From DASWHD01 sp036393335 (GTDB taxonomy: Bacteria; CG2-30-53-67; CG2-30-70-394): a stretch of DNA of 35,818 nucleotides. Below are positions 8,070-18,318 of this stretch, piece after piece. The position numbers were made by a program, and so were the translations under genes. Positions within the stretch are counted from its first letter, which is position 1. The number at the start of each line of letters is the position of its first letter. The stretch spans positions 1 to 35,818 of the forward strand of contig DASWHD010000162.1 in the NCBI GenBank assembly GCA_036393335.1, given 5' to 3'. The notes beneath the pieces are model-generated. The model was not told where the DNA came from. It saw only the letters and a program-made list of their open reading frames with translations, and did not search any database.

Positions 8070-8240
8070 TCAGTCGCGCGATTCGTCGATGTTCTCCGAC
8101 TCGTCGTCGTCGAACAACATGCGGTACTTGGGCCCCTCCGGGTCCTCGAACTGACCGCTGCGCAGGGCCCAGAAAAAGATCAGCAGAAAACCGAGACCCA
8201 GGCACAGCGAGAGAAAGACCAGAGGAATGAGGGAGGTCAA
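8070..8240 (-). CDS. ccoS: cbb3 oxidase assembly protein CcoS
   Basis: A 56-residue single-pass membrane protein: a hydrophobic helix (LIPLVFLSLCLGLGFLLIFF) followed by WALRSGQFEDPEGPKYRMLF and an acidic tail. The FEDPEGPKYR motif is characteristic of CcoS, needed for cofactor insertion into cbb3 cytochrome oxidase. It lies downstream of ccoI as usual. The start is uncertain: TTG at 8240, or a rare ATT at 8246 that is better spaced from GGGGAG. Confidence 0.9.
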   Translation of the reverse strand: MTSLIPLVFLSLCLGLGFLLIFFWALRSGQFEDPEGPKYRMLFDDDESENIDESRD

Positions 8241-8273
8241 AACAATCGATTCTCCCCGCAGGGGAGTCCTATG

Positions 8274-8392
8274 GGGCCCTCTCCCTCCGGGAGAGGGACG
8301 GGGAGAGGGCGGTTAGATCAAACAAGGGGTCGGTAGTGCACCTGCTTATGAGGCCCTCTCCCTCCGGGAGAGGGACAGGGTGAGGGGGGTTG
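8274..8392. repeat. two GGCCCTCTCCCTCCGGGAGAGGG palindromic units
   Basis: Two near-identical copies (8275-8310 and 8352-8388) of a C-rich palindrome, CCCTCTCCC-TCC-GGGAGAGGG, followed by GACxGGGxGAGGG. They sit between ccoI and ccoS. A third, diverged copy lies inside the end of ccoI. This is a dispersed repeat, possibly also an RNA stem in the operon message. Confidence 0.75.
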
Positions 8393-8395
8393 GGG

Positions 8396-10848
<2,453 letters not shown>

Positions 10849-10852
<4 letters not shown>

Positions 10853-11019
10853 CGGAAGGTTCCGCCCACCACCCCGGGCTGGCTCTCCGTGTCCAGCGGC
10901 GCTTCCCGTACCTCCCATGCGACGTGGGCGAGCCAACCGGCACCGGCGAACAGCAGGACGAACAGGGCGGTGATCGCCGCGGGCCAGAGCCAGGAGCGTT
11001 CTTGTTTCGTTTCGCTCAT
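10849..11019 (-). CDS. 56-residue single-helix protein in the fixH position
   Basis: A short frame, MSETKQERSWLWPAAITALF onward, with one membrane helix (about residues 11-34) and a hydrophilic C-terminus ending GVVGGTFR. It lies exactly between ccoG and ccoI, where CcoH/FixH is normally encoded, and its stop overlaps the ccoI start by 4 bases (GTGA). CcoH is usually around 150 residues or more with a periplasmic domain. This is only the helix, so it is either a truncated FixH or a small oxidase-assembly protein of its own. Coding is supported by the tight overlap and codon usage, not by a family match. Confidence 0.65.
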
Positions 11020-11030
11020 CTTTGGATAGC

Positions 11031-11124
11031 AACGTAGGGGCGAGGTTTATCCCCGCCCGTGTCCGGCGTCATGGTCATTGTGGCGGGTTTGCTGCGGCGG
11101 GGGGGTAAACCCCTCCCCTACGTT
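11031..11124. repeat. inverted AACGTAGGGG repeat pair
   Basis: AACGTAGGGGCGAGGTTTAT at 11031 is repeated in inverted form up to CCCCTACGTT at 11124, with the imperfect arms spaced by about 45 bases. It fills the gap between ccoG and the small fixH-position gene and begins directly at the ccoG stop codon (TAACGTAGGGG on the minus strand). Confidence 0.75.
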
Positions 11125-12454
11125 ATCGAGGAGGGCGCGGCGCATCTGCGGTGAACCCCTCGCCGGCTGTGGGTACGGTGAAGGTGGTCGCAACCACGGC
11201 CTCCACCGGGGGCTGCTCCTCACCGAGGAAGCGCAGGGTGACCGGGTGATCGCCCACGGAGAGAGGGTGCCACGCATGGTGCACCAGCACAAAGCGTACC
11301 TTGCGCACCGTACCGGGCGCGACGGTGACCGGGTTGCTCGGGGTAACCAGCTCCAGGCCGTCCAGGCCATCGGCCCACAGGGTGAGATCCTGCGGCACCT
11401 TGGTGCGGTTCTCGATCACCGCGGTGTAGCTGTTCATCAGCCGGCCGTCGCGGGCCACGTGAAAGAGGTGCATGCGATCCCGGAGCGCCGATACCTCCAC
11501 CGCGGGGCGGGCGATCGCCACCCGCGTGAGGGCGACGGTGAGGGCGATGCAGGCGACCGCCATCGCCACGACGGCGGGACGCAGCACCCGGGGTTGCGCC
11601 TCGCTGGTGGAGCCGAAGGTGAACTGGATCAGCTTCGGCGGGCTGCCCACCTTGGCCATGATCTCGTCACACGCGTCGATGCACTCGCCGCAGGCGATGC
11701 ATTCCACCTGGAGGCCGTCGCGGATGTCGATCTCCGTGGGGCACACCTTGATGCACTTCTTGCAGTCGATGCAGTCCGGGTCGCGGGTGCGGTCGTACTC
11801 CACCACCAGGGTAGCGCGATCGAACAGTACCCCCTGGAGCTTGGCGTAGGGGCAGGCGCGGGTGCAGAAGCGGCGGCCGAGCCACAGGAGCTCGCCGTAG
11901 AACAGGCCGAAGAGGATCGCCCAGGTCGCCCACGCCCACGCCGGCAGCCGCCGCGCCACGAGGTCGGCGAAGAACTCGGCGGGGGGGTAGAAATACCAGA
12001 GGAAGGCGGTGGTGCCCACGAGGGTGACGGCAAAGAAGAGCCCCTCCACGGCCCCGCGCTTGGTGAGACGCAGCGCCCGGCCGTCGCGGCCGCGGATCCG
12101 GAACAGGCGCTGGAGCTGGTCGCGCACGTCGAGCACCACGGTTTGAGGGCACGCCCAGCCGCACCACACGCGGCCGAGCCAGACGGTGAGGAGCAGGATC
12201 AGGGCGACCAGCAGGAGGGTGGCGAGGAGCACCAGAAAGAGGTCGTCCATCCACAGCGCGGCGCCGCCCACATAGAGGCGCAGGGCGTGGCGGTCAAAGC
12301 CCAGCAGCGGCCCACCGCCGATCGTGATGAACGGCGTGACGAGGTAGGTGGCAAGGAGCGCGGCCGCAAACGCCCATCGCCGGCCACGGTGGGTGCGGTA
12401 CCACGGCGGTGGCGCGGCGGCGGATCGTTTCCGGGTCGGGCGGACGGGGGACAT
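11123..12454 (-). CDS. ccoG: cbb3 accessory ferredoxin-type protein CcoG (RdxA/FixG)
   Basis: A membrane-bound polyferredoxin of 443 residues, linked to copper reduction and oxidase assembly. Several membrane helices in the N-terminal half are followed by VWCGWACPQTVVLD, CTRACPYAKLQG, the 4Fe-4S motifs CIDCKKCIKVCP and CIACGECIDACD, another helix, and a C-terminal Ig-like periplasmic domain (VIENRTKVPQDLTLW...HHAWHPLSVGDHPVTLRF). The ATG at 12454 gives the family's normal N-terminus; upstream sequence lacks protein character. Confidence 0.95.
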   Translation of the reverse strand: MSPVRPTRKRSAAAPPPWYRTHRGRRWAFAAALLATYLVTPFITIGGGPLLGFDRHALRLYVGGAALWMDDLFLVLLATLLLVALILLLTVWLGRVWCGWACPQTVVLDVRDQLQRLFRIRGRDGRALRLTKRGAVEGLFFAVTLVGTTAFLWYFYPPAEFFADLVARRLPAWAWATWAILFGLFYGELLWLGRRFCTRACPYAKLQGVLFDRATLVVEYDRTRDPDCIDCKKCIKVCPTEIDIRDGLQVECIACGECIDACDEIMAKVGSPPKLIQFTFGSTSEAQPRVLRPAVVAMAVACIALTVALTRVAIARPAVEVSALRDRMHLFHVARDGRLMNSYTAVIENRTKVPQDLTLWADGLDGLELVTPSNPVTVAPGTVRKVRFVLVHHAWHPLSVGDHPVTLRFLGEEQPPVEAVVATTFTVPTAGEGFTADAPRPPR

Positions 12455-12609
12455 CTCGATGGATGGCGCTGCTCTGGCGGAGCGCCACGGCGAGACCCTA
12501 GCCGCTCCTCCCGCTGAAGGCCACGACCGGGTGGGGTAGTCCAAGAGGCGCCGGCGGAGGGCGCCGCTCGCGTGGCCGACATCCCCGCGACGAGCACATC
12601 GCCCGCTGG

Positions 12610-12852
12610 CTACTCGTGACCCGGGGCGTCCTCGTGCAGCGAGGGCTTCGCCCCATCGTGCTGCTCGTGGGCCTGTTGCAGGGCGGTGTAGGCGGACCAG
12701 CCACCCCACTGGGGCATGTTCGCGTAGATGTAGTAGACGGCAAAGGCCATGAGCCCGACGGTCATGATCACCCAGCCCAGGGGGAGCTTGGTGTGGGTGC
12801 GTTCGGTGATGCCGTCGGCCACCTCATGGACACCCTTCGTGGAATAGGACAT
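12610..12852 (-). CDS. CcoP N-terminal membrane segment without heme domains
   Basis: An 80-residue protein whose core DGITERTHTKLPLGWVIMTV, then an aromatic-rich stretch ending MPQWGGW, matches the N-terminal part of CcoP (DGIxExxNxLPxWW, helix, YPxxGxW). In normal CcoP two CXXCH cytochrome c domains follow. Here the protein ends in a charged tail (HEQHDGAKPSLHEDAPGHE) with no CXXCH. The ATG at 12852 has AGGAG upstream. A heme c domain is instead attached to the ccoO product in the same operon, so this looks like one half of a split P subunit that may anchor the complex. Confidence 0.8.
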   Translation of the reverse strand: MSYSTKGVHEVADGITERTHTKLPLGWVIMTVGLMAFAVYYIYANMPQWGGWSAYTALQQAHEQHDGAKPSLHEDAPGHE

Positions 12853-12864
12853 GGGAGTCTCCTG

Positions 12865-13020
12865 TCAGAATTCGTCGCCGTTGTCGTCGTCGAGGACCTG
12901 ATATTTGGGATGTTCCAGCCGTTCTTTGCGTTTGCCGCGTGCCCCAAGGTAGTAGATGGCGATGGCGATGGTCCCTGCCAGCCCGCCGATCGTCAGTAAG
13001 CCATAGAGGAAGATGCGCAT
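12865..13020 (-). CDS. CcoQ-like small membrane protein
   Basis: A 51-residue protein, MRIFLYGLLTIGGLAGTIAI onward, with one helix followed by RGKRKERLEHPKYQVLDDD. Its size, single helix and place between ccoO and the ccoP-like gene fit CcoQ, the stabilising fourth subunit. The HPKYQVLDDD end also echoes CcoS. It starts 12 bases upstream of nothing but repeat sequence, and the stop is 12 bases before the next start. The CcoQ name is positional. Confidence 0.75.
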   Translation of the reverse strand: MRIFLYGLLTIGGLAGTIAIAIYYLGARGKRKERLEHPKYQVLDDDNGDEF

Positions 13021-13037
13021 GGGGGCTCTCCGGCGCG

Positions 13038-13142
13038 GTAGGAGCCGAATCCTTTCGGCGTGCCCCAGGCCCGAGGGCCTGGCTGTCCCAGGCAGGCCTG
13101 CCGCGCTGCGGACGCGGATCGCCGGTATAACCGGCTCCTACC
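13038..13142. repeat. GTAGGAGCC inverted repeat doublet
   Basis: GTAGGAGCCGAATCCTTTCG (from 13038) and its inverted partner CCGGCTCCTACC (to 13142) flank a GC-rich palindromic middle (GGCCCGAGGGCC, GGCAGGCCTGCC). This is the unit that also sits inside elements A, B and C, here on its own. Its right end carries the TAG stop of the ccoO-cytochrome c gene. Confidence 0.8.
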
Positions 13143-14004
13143 GGCTGGTGATGTAGTTGGCGATCTTCCACAGGCGGTCTTCACCGAGGAGGGGGCCGAA
13201 GGCGGGCATCATCCCTTCGACGCCCTCCCAGGCGTCGGCGACGATGTCGGCCTCGTCTCCGGGTCCGTGGTCGACGAGCTCGGTCATGGTGATCCCGGTG
13301 CCCGCCTCCCCGCGGAGCTCTACGCCGTGGCAGCCGGCGCAATGCTCCATGAACAGGGCCTCACCCTCGGCAAGGATGGCTGGGTCGCCCGCGTAGGGGT
13401 TGACCAGGTTGGCCCGCGGGGTGGGGATGGCCGCCGGCGTGCGCGGCACGGCGGTGCCGAGGCTCTGCAGATAAGCCACCATGGCGTCGAGCTCGGTCTT
13501 GCCTGCGACCTCGGCGAGGCCGGCGTCGGTGATCGGGTAACCGAGGATTTCGAGCTTCCTGTGGGTGTGGGAGGTGTCGAGCGGATGCTTCGCAAGCCAC
13601 GGGTAGGGAGGCATGGTGGAGCCCGGGACGATCGCCTGGGGATCGACCATGTGACGGTAGTGCCACTCGTCTGGATACCGCCCACCGAGCCGGGCGAGGT
13701 CCGGTCCGGTGCGCCGCGATCCCCACAGGTGGGGCCGGTCGTACTCGAACTCACCCCCGCGCGAGTACGGGCCGTAGCGCAGGACCTCGGAGTAGAGGGG
13801 GCGTATCGTCTGGGTGTGGCAGTTATTGCACCCCTCGCGGATGTAGACGTCACGCCCTTCGAGCTGCAGCGCGGTATACGGCTTGGCGCTCGGCATCGGC
13901 GTGACGGTCGACTCGAGGAAGAAAGGCAACGCGGTGGACACGATCGAGCCGATGGCAAAGACCACCACGGCCATGATCAGGAAGAGGGTAGGGTTACGGT
14001 ACAT
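13138..14004 (-). CDS. ccoO: cbb3 oxidase CcoO fused to a C-terminal cytochrome c domain
   Basis: Residues 1-190 are CcoO, the monoheme membrane-anchored subunit: a helix near 8-30, heme motif CNNCH at 59-63, IRPLYSEVLRYGPYS, WGSRRTGPDLARLGGRY, and the heme ligand region STMPPYPWL with M131. Ordinary CcoO stops near 200 residues. Here a further 88 residues form a second class I cytochrome c with CAGCH at 222-226 and a likely Met ligand in GMMPAFGPL. That part resembles a CcoP heme domain. The protein probably passes electrons to CcoN. Together with the heme-less CcoP fragment downstream it indicates a rearranged complex with two rather than three c hemes. The stop lies on a palindromic repeat. 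Confidence 0.9.
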   Translation of the reverse strand: MYRNPTLFLIMAVVVFAIGSIVSTALPFFLESTVTPMPSAKPYTALQLEGRDVYIREGCNNCHTQTIRPLYSEVLRYGPYSRGGEFEYDRPHLWGSRRTGPDLARLGGRYPDEWHYRHMVDPQAIVPGSTMPPYPWLAKHPLDTSHTHRKLEILGYPITDAGLAEVAGKTELDAMVAYLQSLGTAVPRTPAAIPTPRANLVNPYAGDPAILAEGEALFMEHCAGCHGVELRGEAGTGITMTELVDHGPGDEADIVADAWEGVEGMMPAFGPLLGEDRLWKIANYITSR

Positions 14005-14018
14005 GGTTCCTCCGGAGC

Positions 14019-14085
14019 GGTTAGCTGTTGGCTGTTAGCTTTCAGCGCTGCCGCTGATCGCTGACTGCTGATCGCTGACCGCTAT
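14019..14085. repeat. short-period repeat between ccoN and ccoO
   Basis: The gap contains CTGATCGCTGA twice, GTTAGCTGTTGGCTGTTAGC and related GCTG units. It begins right after the ccoN stop codon. This is low-complexity spacer of the kind often seen between genes in such genomes; no regulatory site is evident. Confidence 0.6.
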
Positions 14086-14086
14086 C

Positions 14087-15511
14087 TCAGGCGTACGCCT
14101 CCTCTGCGGCGATCTCCTTGCCCGAGCCGCGGATGGTCATGGCGATGTTGTAAGTGAAGAGGAGAACGCCGACGAAGAAAATCACGCCCCCCGCGGTACG
14201 CATCTGCCAGTAGGGCACGATGCGCGTGACGGTCTCCACGAAGGTGTAGGTTAGGGTGCCGTCCGGCTCCATCGATTTGAGCATCGCCCCTTGCTGGATG
14301 CCGGCGATCCACATGGTGATGTTGTAGGTGAGCTGTCCCACCAGGGCGAGCCAGAAGTGGGTGTTGGCGAGCGCCACGCTGTGCAGCTCCGTCTGCCACA
14401 GGCGCGGCACCACGTAGTAGAGGGCGGCGAAGATGATCATGGCGTAGAAGCCCATGGTCCCCATGTGCACGTGGCCCGGTACGTAGTCGGTGTAGTGGAT
14501 GAGCTGGGAGAAGACCCGCGGCGCCTGGAGGGGCCCCTGGATCACTTGCAGGCCGTAGAAGGTGACGCCGGTGACGATGAACTTCACCAGGTAGTTGTCG
14601 CGCATCTTTTCCCAGTGGCCGCCCATGGTCATGTAGGTGTTGAACACCGTCGCCCAGGAGGGCGCGATGAGCACCAGGGAGAAGGCGATCGCGACCGTCT
14701 GGAGCCACTCCGGTACCGGGGTCAGGATCAGGTGGTGGGCGCCGGTCCAGAGGTAGAAGAACATCAGCCCCCAGAAACCGAACATGGACAGGCGGTGGGA
14801 GTAGATCGGCGCCTGGGTGGTCTTCGGCAGGAGGTAGTAGATCATCGCCGTGGGCGTGAAGGTGAAGAAGAAGGCCACCGCGTTGTGGCCCCACCACCAC
14901 TGCACGTTGGCGTCGTTCACCCCCGCGTAGATCGGGTAGGACTTGAACAGCGACACCGGCACCACCGCACCGTTGCCCAGGAACAGGATCGCGACGCCGA
15001 TCAGGGCGCCGATCATGTACCAGAGGGAGGTGTACATCTCCCGCTCCTTGCGCAGGTAGATGGTGCCGATCACGTTGATCGCGAAGCACACCCAGATCAC
15101 CACGATGAGCACGTCGATGGGCCATTCCAGCTCGTGGTACTCCTTGGAGGTGTTCATGCCCAGGAGCAGGGAGAGGGCGGCGAGGACCACCGTGATGTTC
15201 CACAGCCAGAGCTGGAAACGCGCCAGCCCCGCCGAGAGTAAATTGACCTTGCACAGGCGGCGCACCATGTAGAACTGCATGCAGAAGAAGCTGCCCGCGC
15301 CGAAGCCGTAGATCAGGGCATTGGTGTGCAGGGGCCGCAGGCGACCGTAGGTAAGGTAGGGGCCAAGGGGAGTGTTCGCGAAGTTGAGGGCCGGGGTTGC
15401 GAGCTGTGCCGCGATGACGATGCCGACCAGCATTCCCACCACGCCCCATACCACTGTCCAGATGGCATAGGCGCGCATGATGCGAATGTCTCCTGCCGAG
15501 CGTGGGTTCAT
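14087..15511 (-). CDS. ccoN: cbb3-type cytochrome c oxidase catalytic subunit CcoN
   Basis: The heme-copper catalytic subunit of the high-affinity terminal oxidase, 474 residues and about 12 membrane helices. Recognisable are RPLHTNALIYGFG (H62, low-spin heme ligand), WWWGHNAVAFFFT (CuB ligand region), GAHHLILTPVP (the two CuB histidines) and YVPGHVHMGTMGF (heme ligands). The ATG at 15511 has AGGAGG upstream. It is the first gene of the minus-strand oxidase cluster that runs down to psiE. A 20-bp palindrome lies about 100 bases upstream. Confidence 0.97.
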   Translation of the reverse strand: MNPRSAGDIRIMRAYAIWTVVWGVVGMLVGIVIAAQLATPALNFANTPLGPYLTYGRLRPLHTNALIYGFGAGSFFCMQFYMVRRLCKVNLLSAGLARFQLWLWNITVVLAALSLLLGMNTSKEYHELEWPIDVLIVVIWVCFAINVIGTIYLRKEREMYTSLWYMIGALIGVAILFLGNGAVVPVSLFKSYPIYAGVNDANVQWWWGHNAVAFFFTFTPTAMIYYLLPKTTQAPIYSHRLSMFGFWGLMFFYLWTGAHHLILTPVPEWLQTVAIAFSLVLIAPSWATVFNTYMTMGGHWEKMRDNYLVKFIVTGVTFYGLQVIQGPLQAPRVFSQLIHYTDYVPGHVHMGTMGFYAMIIFAALYYVVPRLWQTELHSVALANTHFWLALVGQLTYNITMWIAGIQQGAMLKSMEPDGTLTYTFVETVTRIVPYWQMRTAGGVIFFVGVLLFTYNIAMTIRGSGKEIAAEEAYA

Positions 15512-15612
15512 CAGGACCTCCTCTCTGGGGCCCCACCCGTCGGCGGGCCCTTCCTGTGATCGGGTTGCGGACGTACCCGGGCGCGAGCTACCGCACCCGA
15601 GTTACCACCCAC

Positions 15613-15632
15613 TGTGCTGCAATTGGAGCACA
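15613..15632. promoter_or_regulatory. palindromic candidate operator upstream of ccoN
   Basis: TGTGCT and AGCACA arms (15613-15618, 15627-15632) around CAATTG in the 185-base spacer between ccoN and the chemoreceptor gene. It is not an FNR/Anr box (TTGAT-N4-ATCAA), which I looked for and did not see. A dimeric regulator site is inferred from symmetry only. Confidence 0.3.
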
Positions 15633-15696
15633 GAACCGCCCCCCTGGGGAGAGGCAATGGTCTGGGATTGTGCCGTCGCCGGCGCGGTAACCGCCG

Positions 15697-17583
15697 CTAC
15701 CCCGCGTTGAACTCCAGCACCTGGGCCTGCATCTCCCGGGCGCGCTCGCTCATCACCGCCGCCGTGGCGGCGACCTCTTCCACGAGGGCCGTATTATGCT
15801 GGTTGCCGTCGTGAATCTGCCGCAAGGCGACGTTCACGGACTCGATGCCGGTCGCCTGCTCCTGGCTGTTACCGGCGATCTCCGCCACCAGGGTACGCAC
15901 CTCGCTGATGGACCGGAAGATCTCCCCGAGGGTCTCTCCGGAGCCATTGACCAGCTTGGTACCGGTGTTCACCCGCGCCACCGAGTCGTGAATCAGCCCC
16001 TTGATCTCCTGCGCCGCCTTGGCCGAGCGGCGCGCGAGATTCCGCACCTCGGCGGCGACCACCGCGAAGCCCCGGCCGTGTTCGCCGGCGCGCGCCGCCT
16101 CGACGGCGGCATTGAGGGAGAGGAGGTTGGTCTGGAAGGCGATCTCGTCGATCACGTCGATGATCGCGGCGATGCGGCCGGACGACTCATCGATCGCCGC
16201 CATGGCCGCCACCGCCTCGCCGACCACCGTGCCCCCGCGATCGGCGACCGTCTGGGCGTCGCCGGCGAGGGACTTGGCCCGGTCGGCCCCCTGGGCGCTG
16301 AGCTGCGCGGTGGTGGTCATCCGGCCGATCGCCTCCGCGACTTCTTCCAGGGAAGTGGCCTGGCGCTCGGTGCGGTTCGCGAGGTCCTGGTTGCCCGCGG
16401 CGATCTCCTGGGAGGAGCGGAGCACGTCGTCGGAGGCGCGCTGGAGGGTCTCAAGGGCCCCGGCGGTGTTGTCGACCGCACGGTTGACGGCCGCGCTGAT
16501 CCGCCCGTAGTCACCGGGGTACTCCCCGACCATGTGGCGGGTGAGGTCCCGTGCGGCGAGCCGTTCGAGAACTTCGGTCGCCTCATGGAGCGGCGCGACG
16601 ATGGCGTCCAGGGTCTGGTTGAGTCCCCGAATGAGGTCCCGGTAGCCGCCATGGAAGCGCTCCGGCTCGCCGCGCCGGTCCAGCTCGCCCTCGCGTGCCG
16701 CCGCCACGAGCTGGCCGGTCTCTTCGACGACCCCCCGGAGGTTGTGCTGCAGCCGCGCGAACGACTGGCTCAGGGCGTCGTGCTCGCTGCGCGGCGTCAC
16801 CTGCGATGTGAAATCCCCCTGGCTGAGGGCGTCGGCCAATGCCGCGATGAGCTGGATGTAAGCAATGGATTCCCGGAATGCAGTGGCCAGGGCGCCCACC
16901 TCGTCGCTGGAATGGTGGGCGATCACTTGGTCGATGTCCCCCAGGGAAATGCGGCGTGCCGCGTCGACCATTGCCGTCAACGGACGGAGTGCACGGAGGA
17001 CGAGCACGGCGAAGGCGGCGATGCCCAACATCCCCGCGGCCACCGAGGCGATCGTCAGGTTCTTGAACCCCTCGGAGATCGCAATGGTCGATGCCAGGTG
17101 GCCGGTGAACCGGTCGACCTGGTTCTGGCGGAAGGAGGCGAGCTGCTCCCGCAGCTCGGCGGCCAGGTGGTCGACGGCGCCGATCTTTGCCTGGTCGAAC
17201 TCGTCGCCGTTGAGGATCGCCTTCACCAAGGTGTTGACCGTGTTTTCATAGACCCCGAAGGTCGTGGCCAATTCCGCGACGGTCCCGTCCTCGGTGAGTG
17301 TCTGGAGGGCGGAGAGCTGTTGCCGGAATGCAGCCGCGAGGGCGTTGCCACTCTGCAGAGCCGACTCGTCGGCGTAGTGGATCGCCTTGGTGAAGCCGTG
17401 CTCGATGTCGCGCAGGCTGATCGCCAGCTCGTTGACCGAGGCGATGGTCGGGTAGGTCTGGCCCGTGATCTCGCGGGCCATGGCGCCCACCTGGATACTC
17501 TTGACCACGAAGATGGAGCCGACGGTGACAATCGCCAGGGCGGCGGCAGCCAGCGCGGCGGTGACCTTGGTCTTGATCTGCAT
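15697..17583 (-). CDS. methyl-accepting chemotaxis protein
   Basis: A 628-residue transmembrane chemoreceptor. TM1 is at about 8-28 (AALAAAALAIVTVGSIFVV), followed by a roughly 160-residue periplasmic helical sensor region. TM2 is near 185-207 (MLGIAAFAVLVLRAL), then a HAMP domain and a second HAMP-like stretch (GDFTSQVTPRSEHDALSQS, ARDLTRHMVGEYPGDYGRI). The signalling domain has the conserved hairpin tip IDEIAFQTNLLSLNAAVEAARAGEHGRGFAVVA. It would signal to CheA/CheW, which are not in this window. The start at 17583 gives a normal short N-terminus before TM1; an upstream ATG at 17700 would add residues encoded by hairpin-rich leader sequence. The ligand is unknown. Confidence 0.93.
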   Translation of the reverse strand: MQIKTKVTAALAAAALAIVTVGSIFVVKSIQVGAMAREITGQTYPTIASVNELAISLRDIEHGFTKAIHYADESALQSGNALAAAFRQQLSALQTLTEDGTVAELATTFGVYENTVNTLVKAILNGDEFDQAKIGAVDHLAAELREQLASFRQNQVDRFTGHLASTIAISEGFKNLTIASVAAGMLGIAAFAVLVLRALRPLTAMVDAARRISLGDIDQVIAHHSSDEVGALATAFRESIAYIQLIAALADALSQGDFTSQVTPRSEHDALSQSFARLQHNLRGVVEETGQLVAAAREGELDRRGEPERFHGGYRDLIRGLNQTLDAIVAPLHEATEVLERLAARDLTRHMVGEYPGDYGRISAAVNRAVDNTAGALETLQRASDDVLRSSQEIAAGNQDLANRTERQATSLEEVAEAIGRMTTTAQLSAQGADRAKSLAGDAQTVADRGGTVVGEAVAAMAAIDESSGRIAAIIDVIDEIAFQTNLLSLNAAVEAARAGEHGRGFAVVAAEVRNLARRSAKAAQEIKGLIHDSVARVNTGTKLVNGSGETLGEIFRSISEVRTLVAEIAGNSQEQATGIESVNVALRQIHDGNQHNTALVEEVAATAAVMSERAREMQAQVLEFNAG

Positions 17584-17610
17584 GGCGTGTCGGAGCGACC
17601 GATGGGGAAG

Positions 17611-17784
17611 CGATGCGTGCGAAACACGCAGCGAGTGTCCCGGGTGCGAAGAAAAATCCAGCCTGATGGATGGATTTTTCGGAGGGTGGGCGTGGGACAT
17701 TAGCGCCGGTTTTCTTACCGAATCGGCGCGCCGCATCACCGGGTGCAGGGAAGCGGTAACCCAGTCCCCTGCCGGTGATTCTCG
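17611..17784 (-). other. structured spacer upstream of the chemoreceptor gene
   Basis: Three strong stem-loops: TGCGTG/CACGCA at 17614-17630, an exact 10-bp GAAAAATCCA/TGGATTTTTC pair at 17651-17680, and on the minus strand ATCACCGGCAGGG...CCCTGCACCCGGTGAT (about 17735-17780) with a GGGTTACCG loop. It could be an mRNA leader or a terminator for the upstream small genes. It lacks the full conserved core of the c-di-GMP-I riboswitch. Confidence 0.4.
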
Positions 17785-17810
17785 TGTTGGTGTGCAAATC
17801 CTGCCGAGGC

Positions 17811-17960
17811 CTACGCCCGCTTGTCGCGCTGCCTGCGTTCCTCATTGCGCCGGTGCTGCCGGCGTACCGACAGGATTACCAGCTCGCCGAACGCGATAAA
17901 CCCGAGCACCACACCCATGAAGATGAGGTCGACCGGGTAGATGTGCTCGGCGGCGGGCAT
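17811..17960 (-). CDS. small membrane protein, unknown
   Basis: A 49-residue protein starting MPAAEHIYPVDLIFMGVVLG, one hydrophobic helix (about 11-31), then a strongly basic tail rich in R, E and Q (RRQHRRNEERRQRDKRA). Its ATG overlaps the stop of the upstream gene (TGATG), which supports real coupled translation. I do not recognise it. Confidence 0.6.
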   Translation of the reverse strand: MPAAEHIYPVDLIFMGVVLGFIAFGELVILSVRRQHRRNEERRQRDKRA

Positions 17961-18202
17961 CACTTACTCGCGTTACGGTCGGTGCCCTTCTCGAAGCGGC
18001 CCTTGGCGCTGGCTTTGACCTGCGCCTCGGACATTCCGCCCTGCCGGAGCAGCACCGAGCTCGGGGTATACCCCATGGCGATCACTTTCTGGTCGTTGAC
18101 CCGCTCCATCCATTGTGCGAGGCGCGGGACGGAGAGCAGGAAGATTCCCGAGACGATCGTGAAGATCCACATCGCCGCCTTGATGGTATTGGTCACTCGC
18201 AT
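17960..18202 (-). CDS. small membrane protein, unknown
   Basis: An 80-residue protein starting MRVTNTIKAAMWIFTIVSGI with one membrane helix (about 8-26), followed by RLAQWMERVNDQKVIAMGYT and a charged C-terminus. The start at 18202 has GAGGTGA upstream. It overlaps the next small membrane gene and lies downstream of the MoaB/MogA-like gene on the same strand, so the three may form one operon. No family is recognised. Confidence 0.65.
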   Translation of the reverse strand: MRVTNTIKAAMWIFTIVSGIFLLSVPRLAQWMERVNDQKVIAMGYTPSSVLLRQGGMSEAQVKASAKGRFEKGTDRNASK

Positions 18203-18318
18203 CTTGTCACCTCGCCAGTCGGGAGAAGGAGGGAGCCCCTTGGTGCCCCCGCGGAGTGGTTTCGACAACCGCTAGCGATCCGTCTCGATGAAAGGCGATC
18301 TCCCGCCGAAGCAGCGGG

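Noticed and set aside
17735..17784. Definite c-di-GMP-I riboswitch
   Set aside because: Only a GGGTTACCG-like loop matches; the GGCAAACC and GACGCAAAGCC core segments are absent.
17720..17845. Response regulator C-terminus (GRGLGYRF-like peptide on the minus strand)
   Set aside because: A short chance-like match in a hairpin-rich spacer, with no receiver domain or start upstream.
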